A stretch of 64,000 nucleotides of DNA from Atopobiaceae bacterium (GTDB lineage Bacteria; Actinomycetota; Coriobacteriia; Coriobacteriales; Atopobiaceae): assembly GCA_017510785.1 (NCBI GenBank), contig JAFWMH010000027.1:1-64000 (forward strand), given 5' to 3'. How positions within the stretch are numbered: the stretch's first letter is position 1; every line of letters begins with the position of its first letter. The translations under genes and the position numbers were made by a program. Under the pieces are notes generated by a model, which saw only the letters and a list, made by a program, of their open reading frames with translations, was not told the DNA's origin and did not search any database. This document shows positions 48,031 through 56,998 of this stretch, piece after piece.

Positions 48031-50217
48031 ATGTATACTCCAGAATCACAAATCGAAAAACGCATGCGACTCGATCGCGAGGGGCTTGAGCAAGCCTACG
48101 AGCATTTGGCTGCCAGTGTGGATAGCACGCAACGCAGGATTCGCCAAGAGGTGGGCGATGTTGAAGAGTTCGATACGGTGGTTGGCTTTTGTTTGCGGCA
48201 ATTGGGTACGGAAGCGGGAAGGGTTCCGGCTTCATGTGGCGAAGGCGAAGAGAGGCTCGAATACTTGTGTGCGCCTAAGGGCGTTATGTGGCGCGAGGTG
48301 GAGCTGCATGAAGATTGGTATAACCGCTCGTTTGGCGTGATGCTGGGCTATTTGGACTCGGGGAAGGCCGTAGCATTGCTGCCGCGCGGACTCCGAGGAT
48401 ATGCCATATTCGATCCTGCGAGTCACACACATGTTCGCGTGACCAAAAAGACTGTCAAAAAGCTTTCGGCGGATGCCGTTTGCTTTTATCGCGGTCTGCC
48501 GCAAGGGAAGCTGAAGCTTGGCGATTTAATGCGCTTTATGTTGACTTCGGTCGAGGTGGGCGACTACGTATACTTAGGGATAAGTGCGCTCATCGCCATG
48601 CTCGTTGGCATGCTTGTGCCAATGGCAAACCAAATCCTGTTTGCGGAGGTTATACCCTCTGGTATGGGACGGCTTATACTTCCGATGGGCGTGATGCTCG
48701 TTGGCGTGCTCGTTGCGCGTGCGTCCTGCGAGATGACACGCAGCGTCATTGTGTCGCGCGTTACCGCAAAAGCGGAAGTGGCAACCGAAGCGGCAGTTAT
48801 GGCGCGCCTGCTCTCGATGCCAGTGAGCTTCTTTAAGGAGCTCGGAGCGGGTGATATATCCAATCGCGCATCGGCCGTCAACACGTTATGCACGCAATTC
48901 TTTGGACTGTTGCTGGGCGGTGGCCTTTCTGTGCTGGTCTCGCTGTTTTATTTGTTGCAAATTGCGGCATACGCTCCTCCTTTGGCCCTGCCGGCCCTCG
49001 TTATAGTTTTATGCGATGTGGTTGTTATTGTGGCTTCATCTTTGGTGAACGCCAAGTATGACGAACTTATGTTGGCGGCAAACACGCAGCTCTCGGGTAC
49101 CGTAACGGCCCTGCTTGGTGCCATCAACAAAATAAAGCTTGCAGGTGCAGAGGACCGCGCATTCGCAAAGTGGGCGAAGGGATACGGGGAATATGCGCAT
49201 TCGGCATACGATCGACCGCGTTGGGTGCGTGCCATGCCCGCGCTCGTTACCCTCGTCGGTTTAATAGGCACGGGCGTCATATATTACTGTGCCGCAGAGA
49301 ACGAAGTACAGATTCCTGAGTTTATGGCCTTTAACGCTGCCTTCGGCCAGCTTTTAGGTGCCATAACGATTCTCTCGCAAACAACGGTCCAAATCGCTCG
49401 CATCGGGCCGACGCTCGACCTCGTACGGCCGATTATGGACGCAGAGCCAGAGCTTTCCTCAAACAAGAAGCTCGCCCATGTTCGACTGGGTAGCATGGAA
49501 GTGGCGGGCGTTTCGTTTCGCTATGCGCCGTCAACACCGTATGTGCTCAAGAACTTGTCGTTTAAGATTCAGTCGGGGGAGTATGTGGGCCTTGTGGGAC
49601 GCTCCGGTTGTGGCAAGTCCACGGTTTTGCGCTTGCTGCTGGGATTCGAACGTCCGGAACGTGGGGCCATCTATGTGGATCGGCACGACATTTCGAAAGT
49701 GGACGTTCGCTCGTTGCGGCGCAGTCTGGGTACCGTCATGCAGGATGGAAAGCTTACGGTTGGCACGTTGCTCTCCAACATAACCATCTCCAATCCCACG
49801 GCAACAGTCGAGGACGCTTGGGAGGCTGCCGAAATCGCGGGCATTGCGGACGACATTCGTGCCATGCCCATGGGTATGCATACCATCGTGATGGAAGGTT
49901 CCGGCGGCTTTTCCGGGGGACAAAAGCAGCGCATCCTCATTGCCCGTGCTGTATGCGGCAATCCGCACGTGTTGCTTCTTGACGAGGCGACAAGTGCCCT
50001 CGATAACGTAACGCAGCAACACGTTGCCGATGCTCTTGCAAAGCTCAAATGCACGCGTCTCGTTATTGCGCATCGTCTCTCCACCGTACGTCACTGCGAT
50101 CGCATTCTTGTGCTCGATGAAGGGCAGATAGTTGAGGAGGGTACCTACGAGGAGCTTATGACACTCGGTGGCATCTTTTACGAGCTCGTTGAGCGCCAGC
50201 GTCTCGGGGAAGAGTAA
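48031..50217 (+). CDS. NHLM-family ABC exporter, second subunit without functional peptidase
   Basis: This 728-residue protein has an N-terminal region of about 170 residues related in layout to a peptidase domain but lacking the Cys/His pair. Six membrane helices and an ATPase with GRSGCGKST, FSGGQKQRILIARAV and LLLDEATSALD follow. It pairs with the peptidase-bearing exporter in NHLM systems, where the two ABC proteins are expected to form a heterodimer. ATG 48031 is chosen because GAGGAG lies 8 bases upstream; GTG 48022 overlaps the previous stop. The operon ends here. Confidence 0.88.
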   Translation: MYTPESQIEKRMRLDREGLEQAYEHLAASVDSTQRRIRQEVGDVEEFDTVVGFCLRQLGTEAGRVPASCGEGEERLEYLCAPKGVMWREVELHEDWYNRSFGVMLGYLDSGKAVALLPRGLRGYAIFDPASHTHVRVTKKTVKKLSADAVCFYRGLPQGKLKLGDLMRFMLTSVEVGDYVYLGISALIAMLVGMLVPMANQILFAEVIPSGMGRLILPMGVMLVGVLVARASCEMTRSVIVSRVTAKAEVATEAAVMARLLSMPVSFFKELGAGDISNRASAVNTLCTQFFGLLLGGGLSVLVSLFYLLQIAAYAPPLALPALVIVLCDVVVIVASSLVNAKYDELMLAANTQLSGTVTALLGAINKIKLAGAEDRAFAKWAKGYGEYAHSAYDRPRWVRAMPALVTLVGLIGTGVIYYCAAENEVQIPEFMAFNAAFGQLLGAITILSQTTVQIARIGPTLDLVRPIMDAEPELSSNKKLAHVRLGSMEVAGVSFRYAPSTPYVLKNLSFKIQSGEYVGLVGRSGCGKSTVLRLLLGFERPERGAIYVDRHDISKVDVRSLRRSLGTVMQDGKLTVGTLLSNITISNPTATVEDAWEAAEIAGIADDIRAMPMGMHTIVMEGSGGFSGGQKQRILIARAVCGNPHVLLLDEATSALDNVTQQHVADALAKLKCTRLVIAHRLSTVRHCDRILVLDEGQIVEEGTYEELMTLGGIFYELVERQRLGEE

Positions 50218-50291
50218 ACGCGCAACAGTAAGCCCGCAACAAGGGAAGCCTTTAATAAAACCTAACCGTGCGCGTCCGAGCTGGGATTACC

Positions 50292-50408
50292 TGCTATTAT
50301 AGTACGCGTTATGCCAACCGGACCCGGACGAACGGCTTGATGAGCCCTTGCCCCTCCTGGGGAGTTATGATCGGGAATCGAGTCGCCGGGCACACCCCAG
50401 GAGGATGT
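50292..50408 (+). promoter_or_regulatory. Promoter and structured leader that masks the Ca2+-ATPase ribosome site
   Basis: TGC then TATTAT (50295-50300) is an extended -10. About 100 bases of leader follow. CCTCCTGGGG (50356-50365) is the perfect complement of CCCCAGGAGG (50396-50405), whose AGGAGG is the ribosome site for ATG 50409. A GGGGAGT word lies at 50362-50368, at the top of the 5' arm. The layout suggests translational control by a ligand, temperature or protein. Confidence 0.6.
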
Positions 50409-53063
50409 ATGAAGCCATATTTGGAAGAATCGTCTGCCGTGCTCGTCGAGCAGGGCTCGAACACCGAGCAGGGCCTCTCGGCTGGTGAGGCTCAGCAACG
50501 CTTGGAGAAGTTCGGGCCAAACAAGCTCGCCGAGGCCGAGAAGGACCCGCTGTGGAAGCGGTTCTTCTCCATGATGGCCGATCCTATGGTCATTATGCTC
50601 ATCATCGCGGCCGTAATATCTGCCGTTACGGGCGTTGCACAGGGCGACGCGGACTTCGCTGACGTCTTCATCATTATGTTCGTCGTCGTGCTCAACTCGG
50701 TGCTCGGCGTAGTGCAGGAGTACCAGGCCGAAAACGCGCTCGCGGCTCTGCAGGAGATGAGCGCCGCGCAGTCCAAGGTTATTCGCGATGGGCGCCAAAT
50801 CGTCGTGCCCTCTGCTGAGCTCGTTCCGGGCGACATCGTGGTGCTCGAGGCGGGCGACGCGGTGCCGGCAGACTGCCGCATCATTGAATGTGCCTCGATG
50901 AAGATTGAGGAAAGCGCGCTGACGGGCGAGTCTGTTCCCGCAGACAAGATCTCCCAAATCCTGGGTTTGTCTGCTGGTCACGATGACGTGCCGCTCGGCG
51001 ACCGTAAGAACATGTGCTACATGGGCTCAACCGTCGTATACGGTCGCGGCGTGGCTGTGGTTGTGGCGACGGGCATGGATACCGAGATGGGCAAAATCGC
51101 CGACGCCATCGCGCAGGCGTCCGACGAGCTTACGCCGCTGCAAATCAAGCTCGGCGAGCTTTCGGGCGTGCTTACCAAACTGGTTGTGGGCATTTGCGCG
51201 CTCGTGTTTTTGGTGGGCATGTTCCGCAATGGCGGACTCGCGTTCTTCAACAACATGAACGAAGTGCTCAACACCTTTATGGTGGCAGTGTCGCTGGCCG
51301 TGGCCGCCATCCCCGAAGGCCTCGTTGCCGTCGTAACCATTGCGCTTTCCATTGGCGTTACCAAGATGAGCAAGCGAAACGCTATCGTGCGCAAAATGAA
51401 CGCCGTGGAAACGCTTGGCTGCACGCAAATCATTTGCTCGGATAAAACCGGTACACTTACCCAAAACAAGATGACCGTTGTGCGCCACTATTCCGAGGAT
51501 AACGATCGTCTCGTTCGCTGCATGGCCCTGTGCTCCGATGCGAAGTGGGACGCCATTGCCAACGAGGCAGTAGGCGAGCCGACGGAGGCCGCGCTTGTTG
51601 CCGATGCCGCGAAGACGGGCTTCCTCTCCGCCGACTTGGATGCGGCAAACCCGCGTGCGGGCGAGGCGCCGTTCGACTCCGGCCGCAAGATGATGTCGGT
51701 TGTAAACATATCGCCCGTGGGCGACTACGTGCAGCATACCAAGGGTGGTCCCGACGTGGTGCTCGCTCGCTGCACGAAGTATCGCTCTGCCGAAGGCGAT
51801 ATCCCTATGACCGACGAGCTTCGCGCGAAGATCATGGAGCAAAACAAGGCCATGGCCGACGACGCTCTGCGCGTTATGGCAGCCGCTCGCGTGAACCACG
51901 GCAAGACTGCGCCAGCTAGCTATGATGCTGCCGACCTCGAAAAGGACATGACGTTTGTTGGCCTGTGCGGCATGATCGACCCGGTACGCCCCGAGGTTAA
52001 GGATGCCATCAAGGAAGCGCATGACGCTGGCATGAACGTCGTTATGATTACAGGCGACCACATCGATACCGCAGTTGCCATTGCCAAGGAGCTGGGCATC
52101 GTAAAGGGCCGCGAGGGCGCCATTACGGGTGCCGAGCTCGACAAGATTTCCGACGACGAGTTCTTCAAGCGCGTCGAGGAGATTAACGTGTATGCCCGCG
52201 TCCAGCCTGAGCACAAGACGCGCATCGTCGATACTTGGAAGAAGAAGGGCATGGTAGTCGCCATGACGGGCGACGGCGTAAACGACGCCCCCTCCATCAA
52301 GAAGGCCGACATCGGCATTGGCATGGGCATTACCGGTACCGACGTTACCAAGGGCGTGGCCGACATGGTGCTCGCCGACGACAACTTCGCCACCATCATC
52401 AATGCGGTGGAAGAGGGTCGCCGCATTTACGACAACATCCGCAAGGCCATTCAGTTCCTGCTTTCGTCCAACTTGGCCGAGGTCATTGCCGTATTCGTCG
52501 CACAGCTCATTGGCTTTATTATTCTTGAGCCCACGCACCTGCTATGGATTAACCTCATCACGGACTCCCTGCCGGCACTCGCGATGTGCATGGAGGTGGC
52601 TGAGCCCGACATCATGAAGCGTGCACCGCGCGATTCCAAGGATGGCATCTTTGCCAACGGCATGGGTATCGACACGCTCTTCCAAGGGGTGGTTATCGCT
52701 GGCCTTACGCTCTCCTCGTACTTCATTGGCGTACAGTATGCCGAGGCGGGTTCCGAGCCGGCGCTCGTGGGCATGACCATGGCGTTCCTCACGCTTTCGA
52801 TGGTGGAGATGTTCCACTCGCTCAACATGCGTAGTCGCCGTGCGTCGCTCTTCTCGCTGCCTACGCAGAACGGTTGGGCGTGGGGTGCGTTCGCACTTTC
52901 GTTGGTCCTTACGTTCATTGTAATCGAAACCCCGCTCTCGCAGCTGTTCCACTTCGCGCATCTTGACATGTCCCATTACGGCATTGCTTTGGGACTTGCA
53001 TTCCTCATTATCCCGATCATCGAGATCTACAAGGCAATTATGCGCGCGGTTGAGAAGAACTAG
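50409..53063 (+). CDS. Calcium-transporting type P-ATPase
   Basis: This 884-residue protein is a P2-type ATPase of the SERCA/PMCA kind. Visible are LTGESVP in the actuator domain, AAIPEGLVAVVT in helix 4, the phosphorylated Asp in CSDKTGTLT, MITGDH, and MTGDGVNDAPSIKKADIGIG at the hinge, with helices continuing to the C-terminus. The PEGL ion site and NLITDSLPALAM segment favour Ca2+ (or Mn2+) export over heavy metals. ATG 50409 follows AGGAGG, which is paired in a leader hairpin. A long inverted repeat separates it from rsgA. Confidence 0.93.
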   Translation: MKPYLEESSAVLVEQGSNTEQGLSAGEAQQRLEKFGPNKLAEAEKDPLWKRFFSMMADPMVIMLIIAAVISAVTGVAQGDADFADVFIIMFVVVLNSVLGVVQEYQAENALAALQEMSAAQSKVIRDGRQIVVPSAELVPGDIVVLEAGDAVPADCRIIECASMKIEESALTGESVPADKISQILGLSAGHDDVPLGDRKNMCYMGSTVVYGRGVAVVVATGMDTEMGKIADAIAQASDELTPLQIKLGELSGVLTKLVVGICALVFLVGMFRNGGLAFFNNMNEVLNTFMVAVSLAVAAIPEGLVAVVTIALSIGVTKMSKRNAIVRKMNAVETLGCTQIICSDKTGTLTQNKMTVVRHYSEDNDRLVRCMALCSDAKWDAIANEAVGEPTEAALVADAAKTGFLSADLDAANPRAGEAPFDSGRKMMSVVNISPVGDYVQHTKGGPDVVLARCTKYRSAEGDIPMTDELRAKIMEQNKAMADDALRVMAAARVNHGKTAPASYDAADLEKDMTFVGLCGMIDPVRPEVKDAIKEAHDAGMNVVMITGDHIDTAVAIAKELGIVKGREGAITGAELDKISDDEFFKRVEEINVYARVQPEHKTRIVDTWKKKGMVVAMTGDGVNDAPSIKKADIGIGMGITGTDVTKGVADMVLADDNFATIINAVEEGRRIYDNIRKAIQFLLSSNLAEVIAVFVAQLIGFIILEPTHLLWINLITDSLPALAMCMEVAEPDIMKRAPRDSKDGIFANGMGIDTLFQGVVIAGLTLSSYFIGVQYAEAGSEPALVGMTMAFLTLSMVEMFHSLNMRSRRASLFSLPTQNGWAWGAFALSLVLTFIVIETPLSQLFHFAHLDMSHYGIALGLAFLIIPIIEIYKAIMRAVEKN

Positions 53064-53080
53064 TTGTGCAGCATTGACAT

Positions 53081-53129
53081 CGACAGCACTTCGCTCCTTG
53101 TGGCATTCTATGGGGGCGAAGTGCTGTCG
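53081..53129 (+). terminator. 14-bp perfect inverted repeat between the P-ATPase and rsgA
   Basis: CGACAGCACTTCGC (53081-53094) and GCGAAGTGCTGTCG (53116-53129) are exact complements with a 21-base loop and no T-run. GTGTTTGGCATCG then occurs twice, at 53148-53160 and 53164-53176, just before rsgA. Confidence 0.55.
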
Positions 53130-53190
53130 GTGCGTTTGCCACTGTATGTGTTTGGCATCGGACGTGTTTGGCATCGAATGGGAGTGAACC

Positions 53191-54321
53191 ATGGCACGGC
53201 GAAAGAAGAGACCCACTCGCAAGCAACAAGTCAACGTGACGGGCCTTCCTCCGCTAACGGAACTACCGCGATTCGAGGACCTGCGCCCAAGCGACGAGCA
53301 GCTGAGCGCGTTTGAGCGCGAGGCCGATGGTGAGTTGGAACTGGGGTGCGTGGTGCGTCTCGACCGAGGATTTCCCGCGGTGCTTACCGAGCGGGAGGCC
53401 TTTAGGGCGGAGTTCGCCGCACGGCTCACTAAGGGTGACTTCTCGCGCGTTGCGGTGGGCGACTGGGTGTGCGTGCGCAGCCCGCAAGGTCACGATATGG
53501 GCGTTATTGAGAAGATTCTGCCTCGCAAGTCCGATATCGCCCGCTGGAAGGGCGGCAATCGGGGCGAGAGACAAACGCTCGCGGCGAATGTAGACGTTGT
53601 AATTGTGGTGCAGGCGCTTGAGGAGTGGCGCGTGTCGTCGGGACGCATTACGCGCTCGGCCGTCGTTGCGCGCGACTGCGGGGCGCGTGTGGCGGTTGTG
53701 CTCACGAAAGCCGGAGCTGCCGACGCTGGACTTGTTGCGAAGTCGGTGGAGCTTCTGCACGACGTGATGGGCAGCGAATGCCCCATAGTGGTCGTGGATT
53801 CGCTTGCCCAGGAAGGGGAATGCGCGGAGCAGCGGGCGGCTGCGGAGGCTGCCGGTGCGAGCTGGGGTGTGGAGAGTGTTCGCGCGCTTGTACCCGCGCA
53901 CGAAATCGCCATCATGCTTGGGCCGTCGGGCGTGGGGAAGTCGACGCTTCTTAACGCGTTGCTCGGACGCGAGGTGCTCGAGACAAGTTCGGTGCGCGAG
54001 TCCGATGGCGTGGGCCGGCACACCACGGTAACGCGTCGTATGATCGACGTGCCGAATGCCGGCACCATAGTCGATGCACCCGGGCTGCGAACGCTTCAGA
54101 TGGTAGGGCACGAGCGCGGCCTGGCAATGGTGTTTCCCGATATTGCCGACGCGGCGCGCGCATGCCGTTTCCGCGACTGTACGCACACGCACGAGCCCGG
54201 TTGCGAAGTCCGTGCGCAGTTTGGCGACCCCGAAGACTCGCCACGTCTCTCCGCCTACCTCGCGCTTGCGAACGAGATGCGCGCCAGCGCCAAGACGCTC
54301 GATCCCGATATCGTGCTATAG
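53191..54321 (+). CDS. rsgA: Ribosome small subunit GTPase RsgA
   Basis: This 376-residue circularly permuted GTPase checks 30S maturation. An N-terminal OB-like region is followed by the G4-like VVLTKAGAAD, then the P-loop GPSGVGKSTLLNAL, TTVTRRM, DAPGLR (G3), and the C-terminal zinc motif CRFRDCTHTHEPGC. The G4 motif, normally [NT]KxD, reads TKAG here, so the specificity Asp is replaced by Gly. An extended basic N-terminus (MARRKKRPTRKQQ) suits RNA binding. GGGAGTG precedes the ATG. Confidence 0.92.
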   Translation: MARRKKRPTRKQQVNVTGLPPLTELPRFEDLRPSDEQLSAFEREADGELELGCVVRLDRGFPAVLTEREAFRAEFAARLTKGDFSRVAVGDWVCVRSPQGHDMGVIEKILPRKSDIARWKGGNRGERQTLAANVDVVIVVQALEEWRVSSGRITRSAVVARDCGARVAVVLTKAGAADAGLVAKSVELLHDVMGSECPIVVVDSLAQEGECAEQRAAAEAAGASWGVESVRALVPAHEIAIMLGPSGVGKSTLLNALLGREVLETSSVRESDGVGRHTTVTRRMIDVPNAGTIVDAPGLRTLQMVGHERGLAMVFPDIADAARACRFRDCTHTHEPGCEVRAQFGDPEDSPRLSAYLALANEMRASAKTLDPDIVL

Positions 54322-54410
54322 GCTATCGCGTCGTGGGCCATCGCGTCGTGGGCCATCGCGTCATGGGCTATCGTGTCGTGGGTTATCGTGGTGTGCCCAT
54401 CGCGTCGCAG
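54321..54410 (+). repeat. 15-bp tandem repeat directly after the rsgA stop
   Basis: Six units of GGC(T/C)ATCGCGTCGTG begin at 54321, the last base of the stop codon. They resemble the final codons (GATATCGTGCTATAG). Divergence rises toward the right. Confidence 0.85.
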
Positions 54411-54442
54411 GCTATCGCCCGTAAGTTATTGCGTTATGGGAA

Positions 54443-54486
54443 TGCGGCCGTCCAGAGGGAATGATCTGGGCGGCCGCACGCTTTTA
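54443..54486 (+). terminator. Terminator after rsgA
   Basis: TGCGGCCGTCCAGA (54443-54456) pairs with TCTGGGCGGCCGCA (54465-54478) with one mismatch, followed by CGCTTTTA. Confidence 0.75.
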
Positions 54487-54527
54487 TCTGCTATCAGCGT
54501 ATTTTAAGTAATATTGCCAGCATGTAA

Positions 54528-54629
54528 ACGACCCATTGGTTGTGTTTTTGCGATGTATGCGCAAAAGCATGGGCCATCTACCTGCGCTTTTGCAAACGTA
54601 CTTCTCTGTACAAACAACCAATGGGTAGT
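54528..54629. other. 102-bp nested inverted repeat, candidate structured RNA or small mobile remnant
   Basis: ACCCATTGGTTGT (54528-54540) is the exact complement of 54617-54629. Inside, GCAAAAGC and GCTTTTGC pair, with GTAC.../...GTAC words between. It is AT-richer than its surroundings, lies in a 480-base gap, and has no coding frame with a ribosome site. Its architecture resembles the element at 4461-4582, though the sequence differs. Confidence 0.55.
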
Positions 54630-54801
54630 TAACACATTGGAAATATTCGCAGATAATAGCATAAAACATGTATTGGGCAGGACGACCTTTGACTGACACA
54701 CACCTTAGCGCCGCAAACGTGCTATATCTAAAGCCAGTGCTATGATGCTATAACTCAGGCCAGTGCTATAACTCGCTGCGAGTCACGGGAGGTTGGATGT
54801 C

Positions 54802-55437
54802 ATGTCCAACCCCTTCACACCATCATTTGGTGGAAAGCCGGAGCACTTTTTCGGGCGCACGGAGCTCTTGAATCGTGTGAAAGTGGCGATAGAGGGTGGC
54901 GATAGCCCCAATCGCGTGCTGTTTATAACGGGTCCCCGTGACTGTGGAAAAACAGCGCTGCTCGAGCGTCTTTTTCTGCTGGCAAAAGAAGCATCGTGGC
55001 TGGTTATTGACGTGCATAGCTCCACTGCTGTGCGTAACATGCTTGAGCGGCTTGCCTAACCGGGGATATCGGCTTTCATGGCGTTGGAGCCAACCCAGCA
55101 TGTGGACGCAATCGCAGAACGGGTATACGAGACGTACCGGAGCGACGTGCTCGTTCCCTCTATACGCAGGTTGGGCAGCGAGGCCCGTGCGTATCTTGCG
55201 GCGATGGCAGGCCTGCTTGACGAAGGCGGCGTTGGCGTGACGAGTGATGTGGCCGCCGCCCTTGGCAAGACGACTACGCAGCTAAGCTCGTGTCGACAGC
55301 GCCTCATCAGCCGGCGACTCATTCGTCTCGACGGCTATGGCAAGGTTCGTTTCGCCCTTCCATACCTGTCGCGCTTTGCCAGCGAGAAGCCTGCCGATGT
55401 CGAGCGCCTTGCGCCGGGGGAGTGGAAGATTCGCTAG
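54802..55437 (+). pseudogene. Internally deleted AAA-type ATP-binding protein gene
   Basis: GGGAGG precedes ATG 54802, which encodes SNPFTPSFGGKPEHFFGR and the P-loop ITGPRDCGKTALLERL. The frame stops at TAA 55057-55059. It continues in the same frame from about 55060 as the C-terminal winged-helix half (TQHVDAIAERVYETY, EARAYLAAMAGLLDEGG, RQRLISRRLIRLDGYGKV). The sensor and lid parts expected between are missing. The C-terminus is homologous to the 24309-25007 remnant. Repeated GCCAGTGCTAT words precede it (about 54733-54770). Confidence 0.65.
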
Positions 55438-55514
55438 AGAGGACCGTGCATTTGCAATACTTGCAACGATTCGATGCGATTGCCGCTTGGAAGGGCATAC
55501 CTTGCCTCGACGTA

Positions 55515-55554
55515 CAAAAAAGTCCCATGCTGCCGCAATGCTGCAACATGGGAC
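55515..55554 (-). terminator. Terminator of serC
   Basis: GTCCCATG (55522-55529) and CATGGGAC (55547-55554) pair with inner TGC/GCA. On the minus strand the stem is followed by TTTTTT, 80 bases past the serC stop. Confidence 0.8.
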
Positions 55555-55634
55555 GATTCCTTAACTTGCCTTACTGTTATTAGCTTCCTAGAGCTGCTAG
55601 TGCTTGGAGCTGCTGGTTGCTTGGTTATTGGCCG

Positions 55635-56726
55635 CTAGTGCCTAGCCTCGAAGTCATTCATGAAGGCGACGAGCGTCTCCACGCCCTCGACGGGCATTGC
55701 GTTGTAAATGCTGGCGCGCATGCCGCCCACGGAACGGTGACCCTTGAGGTTCTCGAGGCCAGCCGCACGCGACTCCTTTACGAACTCGGCGTCGAGCTCG
55801 GCATCGCCGGTGACGAACGGCACGTTCATGAGGGAGCGGTCCTCGGGACGCACGGTGCCCTTAAAGAGCTCGGACTCGTCGAGGAAGTCGTAAAGGATCT
55901 TCGCCTTGGCCTCGTTTATCTCCTTCATGGCAGCGAGGCCGCCCTTGCCCTTGAGCCACTTGAACACCTTGCCGCACACATAGATGGCCCAGCAGTTCGG
56001 TGTGTTGTACATTGAGCCGGCGTCGGCCTGCGTGCGCCAGTTGAGCATGGTGGGGCAGCCGTCCACGGGACCCTCGGGGATGAGGTCCTTGCGAATGACG
56101 CTAATCACGAGGCCGGCGGGGCCAACGTTCTTTTGCACGCCGCCATAGATAACACCATACTTCTCGACGTCGTGCGGTTGGCTCAGGAACATCGAGCTGA
56201 CGTCCGAAACGAGAATCTTGCCCTTGGTGTTGGGCAGCTCATGATACACCGTGCCGTAAATGGTGTTGTTCTCGCAAATGTACACATAGTCGGCATCGTC
56301 GCGAATGGCGAGTTCGGAGCAATCAGGAATATAGGAGAAGGTCTCGTCGGCACTCGATGCCACGGCCTGGGCGTCGATGAAGCGCGCGGCCTCCTGGTAG
56401 GCCTTCTTGGCCCACATGCCGGTGAGGATGTAGTCGGCCTTGCCGTGAGCACCGGGGAGGCTGCAAATGTTGAGGGGCACCGCCGTAAACTGCTGGCTCG
56501 CGCCACCCTGCAGAAAGAGCACCTCGTAGTTCGCGGGAATTCCCATGAGCTCGCGCAAATCTGCCTCGGCGTCGTCGATGATTTGCTGGTACATGGCCGA
56601 GCGGTGACTCATCTCCATTACGCTCATGCCGCAACCGCGGTAGTCGAGCATCTCGTCGGCGCACTCGTGTAGCACGTCTTCGGGAAGTACTGCGGGACCA
56701 GCCGAGAAGTTGTAGACTCTACTCAT
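55635..56726 (-). CDS. serC: Phosphoserine aminotransferase
   Basis: This 363-residue PLP enzyme converts 3-phosphohydroxypyruvate to phosphoserine in serine synthesis. Family features include YNFSAGPAVLP at the N-terminus, MEMSHRS, FLQGGASQQF, VSDVSSMFLSQP, and the PLP-binding Lys in YGGVQKNVGPAGLV. GHRSVGGMRASIYNAM closes the protein. GAGAGG precedes the start at 56726. serA and serB are not nearby. The sequence right after its stop contains a loose echo of its last codons, then a terminator. Confidence 0.95.
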   Translation of the reverse strand: MSRVYNFSAGPAVLPEDVLHECADEMLDYRGCGMSVMEMSHRSAMYQQIIDDAEADLRELMGIPANYEVLFLQGGASQQFTAVPLNICSLPGAHGKADYILTGMWAKKAYQEAARFIDAQAVASSADETFSYIPDCSELAIRDDADYVYICENNTIYGTVYHELPNTKGKILVSDVSSMFLSQPHDVEKYGVIYGGVQKNVGPAGLVISVIRKDLIPEGPVDGCPTMLNWRTQADAGSMYNTPNCWAIYVCGKVFKWLKGKGGLAAMKEINEAKAKILYDFLDESELFKGTVRPEDRSLMNVPFVTGDAELDAEFVKESRAAGLENLKGHRSVGGMRASIYNAMPVEGVETLVAFMNDFEARH

Positions 56727-56998
56727 TATTTACCTCTCTCGTTGCCGGGCGAACCGTCCGCCCGATTTGCTTGGTGCGTACACCAGAATAACCTTGACAC
56801 GCCGATTCGTATAGTGAGATTTTCGTTTGTTCGCAATTGTTGCATGTTGTTCGTGTTTTGGTCCCCTCACTGGGGTATAGTTTAGGTCGTGCGCTTGGCG
56901 CGAGAAAAAGCGCGCCGCTGTGTGATAAGCTACCCGATTAGAATTTGGCTCGACTAAAATGAAGCGCAAACGACAAAAGCTAAAAGGAGGTGGCGCAC

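Noticed and set aside
50305..50408. yybP-ykoY manganese riboswitch
   Set aside because: A GGGGAGT-like word and a P-type ATPase downstream are suggestive, but the second conserved loop and the usual junction are absent and the structured part is only about 50 bases. Reported instead as an unclassified leader hairpin.
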